A stretch of DNA of 64,000 bases from Pelagihabitans sp947500445 (GTDB taxonomy: Bacteria; Bacteroidota; Bacteroidia; Flavobacteriales; Flavobacteriaceae), in NCBI RefSeq assembly GCF_050589625.1, contig NZ_JBNGOP010000002.1, positions 1 to 64,000 on the forward strand. The letters are read 5' to 3'. Shown here one piece after another: positions 35,624 to 44,393 of the stretch (positions are counted from its first letter, which is position 1; every line of letters starts with the position of its first letter). The position numbers and the translations under genes are program-made. The notes beneath the pieces were generated by a model. The model saw nothing but the letters and a program-made list of their open reading frames with translations. It had not been told where the DNA came from and ran no database searches.

Positions 35624-36577
35624 TTAATTATCCGGGTCCAAGTGGTCGGGGATATTATCGTTGTCGGAATCTTCAAATGTAATGGTACCATCGTCATTGA
35701 CCACAATTTCATCTTCAGTTAATCTCTCGTCATTGTCATCGTCTACGTCTAAATAATTGGGTATTCCATCCCCATCTGTGTCATCATTAAATAAATCCAA
35801 ATCATTGTCCAAATCTTCCCGTAGGCTTGGAATTCCATCTCCATCATGGTCGGCTATATTTGTTTCTACCAAGTTTATTTTGAAGGCCAACGGGGCAAAA
35901 CTTTCACCTACCTGGCTGCTACTATTGAAGTAACCTAAACCTGAGGGCATAAATAGTACGCCTATCCCGGAATCATTCACTTCAAAAGTTCCGTCATCAT
36001 TTAAAATCAGTTCCGTTCCGTCTTTAAATAAAGTAAGGCCTTCCTCAAACCCGCGAACAAACGAACCAGCATTAGATGCCGTACCGGTTCCCTGTAAATC
36101 GAACCAAGTTAAATTGGCATCGAAAACCTCATTGTTCAAAAGAAATCCTTCATAATCGACATAGACAGAGTCTGCAATTGAAGGGTTCTCGCCCTGTCCT
36201 TCCCTGACCGATAAATAATACAGTCTGTGTGGAACATCATTTTCTTCATCCAGTCCGAGAAAAGCGGTTGATGAAACGTTAATATCAACGGAAGACAATA
36301 AATCACCACTTTCCGAAATGGGTCTTTTATCCTGATTTTCACCTGCTATGGTGTCTATCACTATTCGATAATCAAAATCTTCAGGTGGATTTTCAAACTC
36401 TTCGTAGTTGTAAAAATGTGTACTAAAATATGCTTGAATCTCTGCATCGTTTTCCGCAGCAACCTCGCTTAAAGGTCTTGGTGGATCAACATCGCCCAAG
36501 GGTGCATCATCATCGTTATTACAGGACGAAAGCCCTATCACCATTCCTAAGCCCAGTATAATGCAACTACGTATCAT
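35624..36577 (-). CDS. FKBP-type peptidyl-prolyl isomerase lipoprotein with thrombospondin type 3 tail
   Basis: A 317-residue lipoprotein: signal and lipobox GLSSC (Cys about residue 19), a linker region, an FKBP-type PPIase domain (about 125-245; VYVDYEGFLLNNEVFDA, VRGFEEGL, FMPSGLGYF) and a C-terminal calcium-type TSP3 segment (about 245-317) of DHDGDGIP / DTDGDGIPN / DSDNDNIPD units. It probably faces the periplasm or cell surface and assists folding of exported proteins. Bacteroidota often carry such lipid-anchored FKBPs; the TSP3 extension is less standard. Confidence 0.88.
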   Translation of the reverse strand: MIRSCIILGLGMVIGLSSCNNDDDAPLGDVDPPRPLSEVAAENDAEIQAYFSTHFYNYEEFENPPEDFDYRIVIDTIAGENQDKRPISESGDLLSSVDINVSSTAFLGLDEENDVPHRLYYLSVREGQGENPSIADSVYVDYEGFLLNNEVFDANLTWFDLQGTGTASNAGSFVRGFEEGLTLFKDGTELILNDDGTFEVNDSGIGVLFMPSGLGYFNSSSQVGESFAPLAFKINLVETNIADHDGDGIPSLREDLDNDLDLFNDDTDGDGIPNYLDVDDDNDERLTEDEIVVNDDGTITFEDSDNDNIPDHLDPDN

Positions 36578-36919
36578 ATCCCTAAGTATTTAAGTGGAGC
36601 AAGATACAATTTTCAATATCCTTTAAAGTTAGTCTTAACAAAGAATTTGTAAACAAATTGAAAGGTTTTCTAAAAAACATAGCACCCTAAAAGTTCTAGA
36701 ACGCACTGTTTTTTCTATTGTAACAGATGGTATTTCTTCAGTATTATTATTTCTTTCCAACTACTTCATAAAATCAGTAAAGATTACTATTCGGCATAGC
36801 ATTTTTTTTCAAATTAAACTACGAACAAGGTTAACATTTTAATATTAAAATTTTCATTTACCCTACAATTAAAAACTATATTTTAGCGAAAAATATTATA
36901 ATAATTAAATCTTCTCACC
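36578..36919 (+). other. AT-rich intergenic region
   Basis: A 342-nt gap between divergent lipoprotein genes. It is strongly AT-rich, especially 36780-36910. No perfect TAnnTTTG box or strong hairpin was found; a weak TATATTTT lies near 36878. Confidence 0.4.
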
Positions 36920-37681
36920 ATGAAAAAAATTTTTATTTTACTTACATCTGTCTTACTATTTTCGTGTAATAATGATCAAGAATCAAGCGACAACATTATA
37001 ACCGAAACAATTAACTATTCATTTGATGGCAAAAATTATAAAATTGAGTTTATCAAAAACCAAAATCAAGAATTAGAAACTGTTGAAAGTATTGATTCAA
37101 AAGCAATCGATAACATCATAGAGAATAATGAGAATTTGATATTTCATGATGTTGATGAACATAATATCATGTTGTTTGCCACAGAGGAAAAATTAGAGAA
37201 ATTTTTATTTGAATCCGGTAGACCTTTATCAAAAAAATCAAATGTCGACAGGAGCAGTCTCTACTCATGGCAAAACCTAGCAATCCATCGTGACTCCTAT
37301 TTAAACTCCCCAATACCATGGGCTGTAAACAGTTTGGGAAACATTGCCACCAACACCGGTGGATACTATCAATACTGTACCTTTGCGGCTGGAAGTAATG
37401 AAGACCGCCTTAAAAATTTAGCTTTATCTACTAATTGGAGAACTGTATCTCAGGGAGCTGTATATGGCTGTCCAAGCAGTAACGCACCAAACGATCAAAT
37501 CAGTTCTGTAAGCGTTAGAAATGTATTTGCCCGTTTTTATGAAGATGCAAATTATAGAGGACGTTCAATTGTAAGAGACGCAAGGTATGGTAGCCGTATT
37601 AGCGAATATAGCCGATTAAAAAGTGTTCGTTACAGAGGTCGATGGGATAATAGAATTAGCTCAATCAAACTCTCTAACTAG
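36920..37681 (+). CDS. Lipoprotein with C-terminal beta/gamma-crystallin-like domain
   Basis: A 253-residue protein with a lipoprotein signal (MKKIFILLTSVLLFSC, Cys16). The middle region is unrecognised. The C-terminal about 50 residues contain ARFYEDANYRGRSI, SRLKSVRYRGRWDN and RISSIKL, the Y/F-x-D..NYRG and R-SS(I/V) pattern of a beta/gamma-crystallin motif, which in bacteria usually binds calcium. The gene is clearly more AT-rich than its neighbours, suggesting recent acquisition. It is monocistronic with its own terminator. Confidence 0.75.
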   Translation: MKKIFILLTSVLLFSCNNDQESSDNIITETINYSFDGKNYKIEFIKNQNQELETVESIDSKAIDNIIENNENLIFHDVDEHNIMLFATEEKLEKFLFESGRPLSKKSNVDRSSLYSWQNLAIHRDSYLNSPIPWAVNSLGNIATNTGGYYQYCTFAAGSNEDRLKNLALSTNWRTVSQGAVYGCPSSNAPNDQISSVSVRNVFARFYEDANYRGRSIVRDARYGSRISEYSRLKSVRYRGRWDNRISSIKLSN

Positions 37682-37708
37682 TTTAATCTTTCTTTTTAAA
37701 AAACCTTT

Positions 37709-37741
37709 AAGCGAGAATCTTTTTTAGATTCTCGCTTTTTT
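37709..37741 (+). terminator. Terminator of crystallin-like lipoprotein gene
   Basis: A perfect 12-bp stem AAGCGAGAATCT / AGATTCTCGCTT with a T5 loop, followed by a T run, 27 nt past the stop. Confidence 0.9.
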
Positions 37742-37851
37742 GTTTTGTGAAACAAAAATCGCATATCTTCACAATCCCGAGATTGATCTGATTTATTGGA
37801 CCTGTTAATTTTCTCAATAATGGTGTCAAGTCAGTAAAACACTTATTTTCA

Positions 37852-38253
37852 ATGCGCATCGACAAATACTTATGGAGCACCCGTTATTTTAAGACCCGGA
37901 ACCAGGCCACCATCGCTTGTAAAAAGGGGCATATCAAAGTAAACGAACAAGCGGTAAAACCCTCCAGGGAAGTATATCCGATGGATAAACTTATCGTTCG
38001 AAAAAACCAGATCAACTACCAGCTTACCGTATTGGATATCCCTCCTAGCCGGGTCGGTGCCAAATTGGTGGACATTTACCGCAAGGATACCACGCCCAAG
38101 GAAGCCTTTGCCCAAAAGGACCTGTTGCAATACTCCAAAGACTATTATCGTAAGAAAGGTACGGGAAGGCCCACCAAAAAGGACCGACGGGAAATCGAGG
38201 GCTATACCGATGCCCATGACGATTTTTTTACCGATACTTCCGAAGAGGAATAG
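37852..38253 (+). CDS. S4-domain RNA-binding protein (HslR/Hsp15-like)
   Basis: A 133-residue protein whose first about 60 residues form an S4 RNA-binding domain (MRIDKYLWSTRYFKTRNQA, then CKKGHIKVNEQ), as in heat-shock protein Hsp15, which rescues stalled 50S-peptidyl-tRNA complexes. The rest is charged (KKDRREIEGY, DTSEEE tail). Length matches the family. The start is the ATG that begins the S4 fold. Confidence 0.9.
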   Translation: MRIDKYLWSTRYFKTRNQATIACKKGHIKVNEQAVKPSREVYPMDKLIVRKNQINYQLTVLDIPPSRVGAKLVDIYRKDTTPKEAFAQKDLLQYSKDYYRKKGTGRPTKKDRREIEGYTDAHDDFFTDTSEEE

Positions 38254-38363
38254 CAGGGTAAAGATTCCTTTGTTGCCGACTTCCATAAAACGGATACCTT
38301 TTTTGATCTACATCAAGTACATTTAGACCATAAAACCGTAACTTGACCTAAATAAATAGCACA

Positions 38364-39107
38364 GTGAAAATCATTGCATTTCCTTTTGCCGGCGGCAATA
38401 CCTATTCTTTTAATTTTTTAAGTAATTTTCTTGGTCCTCAAGGGATGTCATTAGTGGTTTTGGAATACCCCGGACGGGGCATACGAATCAGGGAACCACT
38501 GCTCGTTACCATGGATGAACTATTAAAAGACGCCATGGTACAGCTAAAAAAGCACATCACCCATGAGGAATACATTATTTACGGCCATAGTTTAGGCGGA
38601 CTGCTAGGTTTACTTGTATGTCAACGTATCGATCAAATGGGGCTAAAAAAACCGACGGCCTTAGTGGCATCGGGAAGGCCACTGCCCCATTTAAAAAGAA
38701 GGCATAAAATTTCACATCTTCAAAAAGATTTATTTTATCAAGAAATTGCCACGCTTGGGGGCCTACCGGAACAGGTATTGGAAAATGAAGACCTGAAACG
38801 TTTTTACGAACCGATCCTTAAAGCGGATTTCCAAATTGTAGAAGACTATGTTTTTGAAGAAAACCCCAAAATAAACCTCCCGATTACCGTACTTTATGGG
38901 GATGAAGAGTTGCAAAAACTAAACGAAGACCATTCGGACGGGCATCAGAACGGTGGAATCGATCACGACTTCATAAAAAAAACTTGGGAAGCAGAAACCG
39001 TTGCGCCCGTAACGGTAAGCGTACTTCCTGGAAATCATTTTTTCATATACGACCATGGAGCAACCATTGCCCAAACTTTTATTCAAAAATTTCATTGCCC
39101 CACCTAA
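38364..39107 (+). CDS. Type II (GrsT-like) thioesterase
   Basis: A 247-residue alpha/beta hydrolase of the external thioesterase family that removes wrong acyl groups from carrier proteins of NRPS/PKS lines. Visible motifs: FPFAGGNTYSF near the N-terminus, nucleophile elbow YGHSLGG (about 73-79), and catalytic His in LPGNHFF. The next gene, a 4'-phosphopantetheinyl transferase, overlaps its 3' end by 53 nt if the longer start is used. No NRPS/PKS gene lies in the window. Confidence 0.88.
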   Translation: MKIIAFPFAGGNTYSFNFLSNFLGPQGMSLVVLEYPGRGIRIREPLLVTMDELLKDAMVQLKKHITHEEYIIYGHSLGGLLGLLVCQRIDQMGLKKPTALVASGRPLPHLKRRHKISHLQKDLFYQEIATLGGLPEQVLENEDLKRFYEPILKADFQIVEDYVFEENPKINLPITVLYGDEELQKLNEDHSDGHQNGGIDHDFIKKTWEAETVAPVTVSVLPGNHFFIYDHGATIAQTFIQKFHCPT

Positions 39108-39753
39108 GCCGTTGGCCACCCTCGATCTTCCTTTAATGCTATGGTCGAATTTAAAAGATACCGACCTTTCCGTGCTGTTGGCCAACTACCGTACGCTCTT
39201 GCCGGAAACGCTACAAAAAGAGGTTTTCAGGTACCGCAGAAAAGTGGATCAAGCGAATTGCTTGGTCGGTAAGCTATTATTGTATGCAGGCCATTATCTT
39301 GGCACCGGAACCTTATTGGACTTCGATACGTTTTCGAAAGGTTTCCATAAAAAACCGTTCCTTTTAAACAGTCCCCTGCACTTCAACATTTCACATAGTG
39401 GTCATACGGTAACGTCCCTATTCGGCACTACCCCTGTTGGCATTGACGTGGAAAAAATACAGGCCAACAAACTAGAAGATTTTCCAAATCTTTTTACCGA
39501 AGGAGAATTAAAGGATATTACTACTGGGGGCATGCATCGTTTTTTTTACTACTGGACCCGTAAAGAGGCGGTGGTCAAAGCAAATGGAAAAGGAATGGGG
39601 ATTCCCTTCACCGCTATCGACACCCAAAAACCCGAAATAGTATTGGAACAAAAAAAATGGCGTATCCATAGTTTTGAATGGGAAGGGTATGCCTGTAGTT
39701 ATGTGCTAGAACAACACTTTCCTAAAATCCAGTTGCTAGAAATGGTGTTTTAA
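39055..39753 (+). CDS. Sfp-type 4'-phosphopantetheinyl transferase
   Basis: Transfers phosphopantetheine from CoA to a carrier-protein serine. It has the two family motifs: GIDVEKIQ (about residues 139-146, Mg-binding Asp) and YYWTRKEAVVKANGKG (about 178-193). The ISHSGH segment and 232-aa length fit Sfp enzymes. The start could also be the ATG at 39136 (MLWSNLKD), which would leave a 28-nt gap instead of an overlap with the thioesterase gene. The overlap or tight spacing implies translational coupling and a shared carrier-protein substrate. Confidence 0.9.
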   Translation: MEQPLPKLLFKNFIAPPKPLATLDLPLMLWSNLKDTDLSVLLANYRTLLPETLQKEVFRYRRKVDQANCLVGKLLLYAGHYLGTGTLLDFDTFSKGFHKKPFLLNSPLHFNISHSGHTVTSLFGTTPVGIDVEKIQANKLEDFPNLFTEGELKDITTGGMHRFFYYWTRKEAVVKANGKGMGIPFTAIDTQKPEIVLEQKKWRIHSFEWEGYACSYVLEQHFPKIQLLEMVF

Positions 39754-40012
39754 TACCGACATATCATTAATACCAATTTACTTTTAAAATAAGCTATTCT
39801 AACTCCTTCATTGTCCATTTGATTTGGATTGCAAGTGTATAAATAACGTGAGTTCGACGTAAAAAACGGCCTTATTATAAAATGAACACCATAAATCGGC
39901 TGTTTATCATTTCATTTGGCCTTCCGTTCATTTTTTTTACTTGTCCAAAAGAAACGGAACCAAACCAAAGAAAAATTCCACGGTAGCTAAAACATGGGCG
40001 TTCTAAATGGAA

Positions 40013-40921
40013 CTACTTTTTTTCGATCCATAGATTACTTCCCAATTGCTTATACGCCAAGGGCATTTCTTCAAATGCCTCCGGGGATACTGTATGAAGA
40101 TAATGCGAAAAGAAAAGGATTTCATAGTGCTGGTTATGTATTAAGAAACTTCTTAGAAAGTAATCCTCATTCCAATTCCTACCTGCAAAAACCCATTGTT
40201 TCGGATATTCGAACGGATAAAAAACATCGTGAAAATGAATGATGACACCAGATTTCAGCACGGGGAGTATTTCAAACAAAATATGCAATACATCGCTTCC
40301 CGTTTTTCCTACGTGGCTACTATCCACAAAAAAGACATCCCCCTTTTTCAACTTTTTAAACGTTTCCAAAGGGACTTGTTGAATGGTGGACTCCAAAATT
40401 TCGCACTGCCCATAATCTTCCTTCTTATATATCGAAAACAACCTTCTTGGATTGGGTTCAATAAACATAAGCTGCATTTTGTGGTCCATAAAATATTCGT
40501 TGGTATCCAGCATTACTGCGGAAGAATATCCAGACCCGACTTCTATAATCCTCTTTGGCCTGGACTGTCGTATCATGGCATATAGGACGATTCCATCCGT
40601 GTACGGATACCAAAGGTTGTTCAAATGGTACCTGAAATCCGATAACGCTTTTTCAGGGTAGGGCATTTCCTTATAATGTTCCGCAAATTGTTTGGCCAGC
40701 CCCAATTGGTGGGAATGATTGAAATCGATACCCTGTATATCATTTACATTCTTTTCGGTCCAAATATCATCCTGTCTTTTCTTTAATTCCGGTACGGAAA
40801 CTACGGAAGAAGAATTATAACCTGGATGGTAGCGCGCATTTTTATAGTGCTCGATCAGTACCAAAAACGGTTTAAAAAAATAATATAGCGACAGTCCTAA
40901 AAAATTATGTATTGTTTTCAT
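40013..40921 (-). CDS. Class I SAM-dependent methyltransferase (Methyltransf_24-like)
   Basis: A 302-residue protein with a hydrophobic N-terminal segment (about 5-22) and a Rossmann-type methyltransferase fold: SAM-binding IIEVGSGYSSAVML, acidic LMFIEPNP, and later GDVFFVDSSHVGKTGSD and VIIHFHDVFYPFEYP, which resemble the cephalosporin-hydroxylase / Methyltransf_24 branch. Substrate unknown. It stands alone, convergent with the phosphopantetheinyl transferase across a 259-nt gap (39754-40012) in which I see no gene. Confidence 0.82.
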   Translation of the reverse strand: MKTIHNFLGLSLYYFFKPFLVLIEHYKNARYHPGYNSSSVVSVPELKKRQDDIWTEKNVNDIQGIDFNHSHQLGLAKQFAEHYKEMPYPEKALSDFRYHLNNLWYPYTDGIVLYAMIRQSRPKRIIEVGSGYSSAVMLDTNEYFMDHKMQLMFIEPNPRRLFSIYKKEDYGQCEILESTIQQVPLETFKKLKKGDVFFVDSSHVGKTGSDVLHILFEILPVLKSGVIIHFHDVFYPFEYPKQWVFAGRNWNEDYFLRSFLIHNQHYEILFFSHYLHTVSPEAFEEMPLAYKQLGSNLWIEKK

Positions 40922-40975
40922 TAGAGGAATAACAGTGTAAATTAGGTATCGGTTACAAGTAAGCCCCTTCTTCTT

Positions 40976-40983
40976 TATCTTTG
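40976..40983 (+). promoter_or_regulatory. Promoter -7 box (TATCTTTG) for phosphoribosyltransferase gene
   Basis: A perfect TAnnTTTG with a TTA at 40953-40955 near the -33 position. It overlaps the alternative TTG start at 40981, so the ATG at 41005 is preferred. Confidence 0.6.
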
Positions 40984-41004
40984 AAAAAGCAAAGGTCCTG
41001 TTCC

Positions 41005-41502
41005 ATGAAAAATAACATATTATCGCACCAACAAATACAGCATACCGTACAGCGCATTGCCTATCAAATTTATGAGGCGAATGTAACGGAAACCGAAATC
41101 GTGATTGCGGGTATCGATGGGGGCGGATTAAAACTGGCCAAAAAGCTGCAACGGGTTTTGCGCAGGATTACCGATGCGGAAATTTTATTGTGTAAGGTAA
41201 GCATGGACAAAACCAATCCGCTTGGTAGCGGAGTTACTACCTCCATTGCGAGTTCGGATTACGAACATAAATCCATTGTTCTGGTGGACGATGTTTTAAA
41301 TTCCGGAACAACTTTGATCTATGGGGTCCATCATTTTCTAAAAACCCCTTTAAAACAGTTGAAAACCGCTGTGCTGGTGAATCGAAACCATAAAAAGTAT
41401 CCGGTAAAGGCCGATTTTAAAGGTATTTCGCTTTCCACCTCTTTACAGGAGCATGTACATGTGGCGTTTCAGGCCCGAAACGACAGTGTTTTTCTAGACT
41501 GA
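41005..41502 (+). CDS. Phosphoribosyltransferase (PyrR/type I PRTase-like)
   Basis: A 165-residue cytosolic PRTase with the PRPP-binding loop IVLVDDVLNSGTTL (about 93-106) and a pyrophosphate-contact GIDGGGLKLAKKL segment. The size and arrangement resemble PyrR-type uracil phosphoribosyltransferases, but assignment to a base is not safe. The start ATG 41005 is chosen because the longer frame begins inside the promoter box. Its 3' end overlaps the convergent aroK by 9 nt. Confidence 0.85.
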   Translation: MKNNILSHQQIQHTVQRIAYQIYEANVTETEIVIAGIDGGGLKLAKKLQRVLRRITDAEILLCKVSMDKTNPLGSGVTTSIASSDYEHKSIVLVDDVLNSGTTLIYGVHHFLKTPLKQLKTAVLVNRNHKKYPVKADFKGISLSTSLQEHVHVAFQARNDSVFLD

Positions 41503-42009
41503 TTTTTCTAGGATTTCCTGAGCCAAATGTTCTGGAGTTTTGGCCTTGCATGCTATTTTATGTGGGGCCTGATTATAAAAAAAGCTTCGTTCGAACAAAT
41601 GTTTCCCTATAAATTCCATCAGTTCCGCATCGGGAACGTTTTTGATCAAGGGGCGTTGTTCTTTCTCCGTTTTCAACCGTTCGACCAATTGCGGCAACCC
41701 GTGTTTTAAGTAAAACACATTTTTGGTAGCGGACAACATCGCCACAACATTGTTGCCATAACAGGGTGTACCTCCACCGGTGGCCAACACAACATTCCCA
41801 TCCATTGCAAGTACCTCTTTTAAGTATTCCAATTCCTTTTTTCGAAAATAAAGTTCTCCTTTGTTGGAGAAAATTTCCGGAACGGACATGCCCTCCCGTG
41901 TACCGATATAGTCGTCCAAATCAATAAACCTGGTTGCGGAAAGCTGAGCGACCACTTTTCCTACGGTAGACTTACCACTACCCATGTACCCTAACAATAT
42001 GATTTTCAA
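41494..42009 (-). CDS. aroK: Shikimate kinase
   Basis: Phosphorylates shikimate with ATP in aromatic amino acid synthesis. The 171-residue protein has Walker A GYMGSGKST (about 7-15), shikimate-binding DLDDYIGTREGMSVPEIF, the ATGGGTPCYG loop and the R-rich lid (EKEQRPLI). Length is normal. Confidence 0.95.
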   Translation of the reverse strand: MKIILLGYMGSGKSTVGKVVAQLSATRFIDLDDYIGTREGMSVPEIFSNKGELYFRKKELEYLKEVLAMDGNVVLATGGGTPCYGNNVVAMLSATKNVFYLKHGLPQLVERLKTEKEQRPLIKNVPDAELMEFIGKHLFERSFFYNQAPHKIACKAKTPEHLAQEILEKSV

Positions 42010-42081
42010 AGACTTTGTTTTAAAACGTCAATTCATTTTTTTCCGAATTCAAAGAAAAGATAAATTTCTGGTAAAATCGAC

Positions 42082-42111
42082 TTGTAAAATAAATTATTGA
42101 CCTTATATTTG
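42082..42111 (+). promoter_or_regulatory. tRNA-Lys promoter
   Basis: TTG at 42082-42084 and TATATTTG at 42104-42111, spacing 19 nt, located 36 nt before the tRNA. Confidence 0.72.
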
Positions 42112-42147
42112 CACCCGCCAAGGGCAAAAACTTGGTGCTTAAATTTT

Positions 42148-42223
42148 GACTTGGTAGCTCAGTTGGTAGAGCATCTCCCTTTTAAGGAGAGGGTCCTGGG
42201 TTCGAGCCCCAGCCAGGTCACCA
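42148..42223 (+). tRNA. tRNA-Lys (anticodon TTT), CCA encoded
   Basis: Acceptor GACTTGG pairs with CCAGGTC; the D-loop (GCTCAGTTGGTAGAGC), anticodon loop CTTTTAA with TTT, and T-arm GGTTCGAGCCCC are all canonical. The encoded CCA ends at 42223. It serves as the probable attachment site of the downstream island. Confidence 0.97.
42190..42223 (+). other. Probable left attachment site (3' end of tRNA-Lys)
   Basis: A tyrosine integrase gene begins 243 nt after the tRNA 3' end, and base composition drops from here to the window edge. Many integrative elements use the T-arm/3' end of a tRNA as attB. The matching right-hand copy was not seen inside the window, so this is inference. Confidence 0.45.
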
Positions 42224-42244
42224 ATCGGAACATCATCCGAGACC

Positions 42245-42286
42245 AAAACCTTGCTAATCTTATGATTTGCAAGGTTTTTTGTTTTT
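42245..42286 (+). terminator. Terminator after tRNA-Lys
   Basis: A perfect 10-bp stem AAAACCTTGC / GCAAGGTTTT followed by TTGTTTTT. Confidence 0.85.
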
Positions 42287-42333
42287 AGGGAAGTCATTTA
42301 AATTGATTTAATATGATTCTAAATGTTCACAAA

Positions 42334-42373
42334 TCGTCAACATTTATTCAATTCGTCAACATAAGTGTCAACA
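42334..42373 (+). repeat. Three GTCAACA direct repeats (candidate integrase arm sites)
   Basis: GTCAACA at 42336-42342, 42355-42361 and 42367-42373; the first two are part of a 10-base repeat TCGTCAACAT spaced 19 nt. They lie between the tRNA end and the integrase gene, where arm-type sites are expected. Function is inferred. Confidence 0.5.
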
Positions 42374-42417
42374 GTTTTATAAATTGACCTCTAAGAACAA
42401 CAAAATACTTGCCTAGT

Positions 42418-42432
42418 TGATTTGACTTTTGT
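42418..42432 (-). repeat. 15-bp element ACAAAAGTCAAATCA, copy 1 (minus)
   Basis: Perfect inverted copy of 46568-46582. It lies 33 nt before the integrase start. A shared regulator or recombination-directionality protein site is possible. Confidence 0.5.
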
Positions 42433-42465
42433 CTCAATTATTGTTTAACAATTAAGACAACAACT

Positions 42466-43689
42466 ATGCGTGCAAAACTAACATTTTCAATTCTTTTTTG
42501 GATTTACGGCAGTCGAGCAGACGGAAACAATTCTTCTAACATTTATGCTCGAATTACTCTAAATGGTCAAAAACTCAATTTCAGCGTAAAGCGAAAAATC
42601 AATGTCGACTCTTGGGATTCAAAACGTCAAAGGGCAAGAGGTAATAGTGAAAAATCTAGAGCCATCAATTATTATTTAGATGAAGTTAAATCAGAACTAG
42701 TAAGTGCTTATAGCGATTTAAAGGCTGAGTCAAAAGTGATAACACCACAACTTATAAAAGCACGATTTTTTGGAGATGATAAAAAAAACCAATCATTAAG
42801 AGATGTTTTTAAGTATCATAATGATAAAATGGGAAGCAAACTGGCTCGAAAAACCCTTTGTCACTACAAAACAAGCCAAAAATATATTTTAGAATATATT
42901 AAAGCTGAGTATAATAAAGAAGATATGTATCTCCAAGATTTGGACTATGAATTCGTACTAGGCTTTGAGAGCTTTCTACGTTCATATCAGCCAAGACATT
43001 ATCAAGGTAGTATTGGCAATAATGCCGTGATGAAACATATTCAAAGACTCAGAAGAATGGTTACTTTGGCCTATCACATGGAATGGTTAGAACGCGACCC
43101 ATTTGTTAAATTCAAACCCAAATTAGAAAAGAAAGAACGTGAATTTCTTACCGAGAAAGAACTTGAGCGCATAGAACAGTTTTCAACTTCTATTGAGAGA
43201 TTAGCGGTAGTTAAAGACCTTTTCGTATTCGGTTGCTATACTGGAATATGCTATGGTGATATCATGGATTTGAACAAACACAGCATTGTTACCGGTATTG
43301 ACGGAAACCTATGGTTAATGGCAAATAGAAATAAAACGGGCACCCCATTCAAAATTCCAATTCTACCGGTAGCTGAAAAATTGATTCACAAATACCAGAA
43401 TCATCATCGTACACATTTCAATGGTAAATTATTGCCATCTATTTCCAACCAAAAACTTAACAGTTACCTAAAAGAAGTGGCAGACCTCTGCGACATAGAA
43501 AAGAACTTAACCTTTCATATGGCCAGACATACGTTTGCTACCACGGTAACACTCACTAACGGTGTACCCATTGAAACTGTTTCAAAACTATTAGGACACA
43601 CTAAATTAGCAACAACTCAGATATACGCTAGAGTAATCGAGAGAAAATTAAGTGCAGATATGATGGTTCTCAAAAAAAAGTTAGCCTAG
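42466..43689 (+). CDS. Tyrosine recombinase / integrase, IntDOT-like
   Basis: A 407-residue site-specific recombinase that should integrate and excise the island at tRNA-Lys. N-terminal arm-binding domain (about 1-100, with the typical RITLNGQK...SWDSKRQRARG pattern), SAM-like core-binding domain (about 110-215) and catalytic domain (about 225-405). Catalytic residues seen: H351-x-x-R354 (HMARHT), H378 (LLGHTK) and nucleophile Y387 (QIYARV). The position of the first catalytic Arg is occupied by Cys262 in TGICYGD; Bacteroidota integrases such as IntDOT are known to lack this Arg. It starts the AT-rich island. Confidence 0.95.
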   Translation: MRAKLTFSILFWIYGSRADGNNSSNIYARITLNGQKLNFSVKRKINVDSWDSKRQRARGNSEKSRAINYYLDEVKSELVSAYSDLKAESKVITPQLIKARFFGDDKKNQSLRDVFKYHNDKMGSKLARKTLCHYKTSQKYILEYIKAEYNKEDMYLQDLDYEFVLGFESFLRSYQPRHYQGSIGNNAVMKHIQRLRRMVTLAYHMEWLERDPFVKFKPKLEKKEREFLTEKELERIEQFSTSIERLAVVKDLFVFGCYTGICYGDIMDLNKHSIVTGIDGNLWLMANRNKTGTPFKIPILPVAEKLIHKYQNHHRTHFNGKLLPSISNQKLNSYLKEVADLCDIEKNLTFHMARHTFATTVTLTNGVPIETVSKLLGHTKLATTQIYARVIERKLSADMMVLKKKLA

Positions 43690-43893
43690 TTTAAACATCC
43701 GACGAAGTAACAGAATAGGTATTTTGATATTGTAAACACGTACAATACCAAATTCACAATTTGTAAGTTTTTAATTATAATTACGTATCTTAAACCATAC
43801 AGAATACTTTTTAAACCCCGAAAAACAAACAAGATATTTTTTGGTAATGGGATTATTAAAGTTTGAACTTTTGTTCACGCAAAGCCTATTTCT

Positions 43894-44382
43894 ATGATTC
43901 ACATAATTACTACAGGTGGAACTATTGAAGGACTCGAATACAAGAATGAGTCTGAAAATACAGGCGCAACTGTTTCCATCAAAAGTCTCTTACAAAATGT
44001 AAACGTTTCGTTCGAATTCGAAGTTGTCCAAGCTTTTTCAAAAGATAGTCGTTTTATCACAACCGAAGATAGAGCGTTACTGAAGGAAAAAATAGACACC
44101 ATTAACTCGAAACAAATACTAATTACCCATGGTACCATTAGCATGGTTGAAACTGCTTCTTATTTAGGCAAGCTTAACATTGATAAAACTATTGTTATCG
44201 TAGGTTCATTTATACTGGGTACCGAAGAAAATTCAGATGCTAGTTTCAATTTAGGTTACGCGATTTGTGCTTTACAAACTTTAGAAAAAGGAGTTTATAT
44301 TGCTATGAACGGGGAACTATTTCCTTGGAATAATGTCAAAAAAAATATAGATAAAAACAGATTTGAAAAAAATGCGGATTAA
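43894..44382 (+). CDS. Asparaginase N-domain-only protein
   Basis: A 162-residue protein matching only the N-terminal domain of L-asparaginases (full enzymes are about 330 aa). The first catalytic threonine motif is present (TTGGTIEG, Thr10). The second motif reads H79-G-T-I-S, where active enzymes have HGTDT, so the catalytic Asp is missing. It probably does not work as a normal asparaginase; it may bind a ligand or modify a small amide. It lies 11 nt before a membrane LuxR-type regulator, suggesting a sensor pair. Confidence 0.75.
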   Translation: MIHIITTGGTIEGLEYKNESENTGATVSIKSLLQNVNVSFEFEVVQAFSKDSRFITTEDRALLKEKIDTINSKQILITHGTISMVETASYLGKLNIDKTIVIVGSFILGTEENSDASFNLGYAICALQTLEKGVYIAMNGELFPWNNVKKNIDKNRFEKNAD

Positions 44383-44393
44383 ATCAATAGCCT

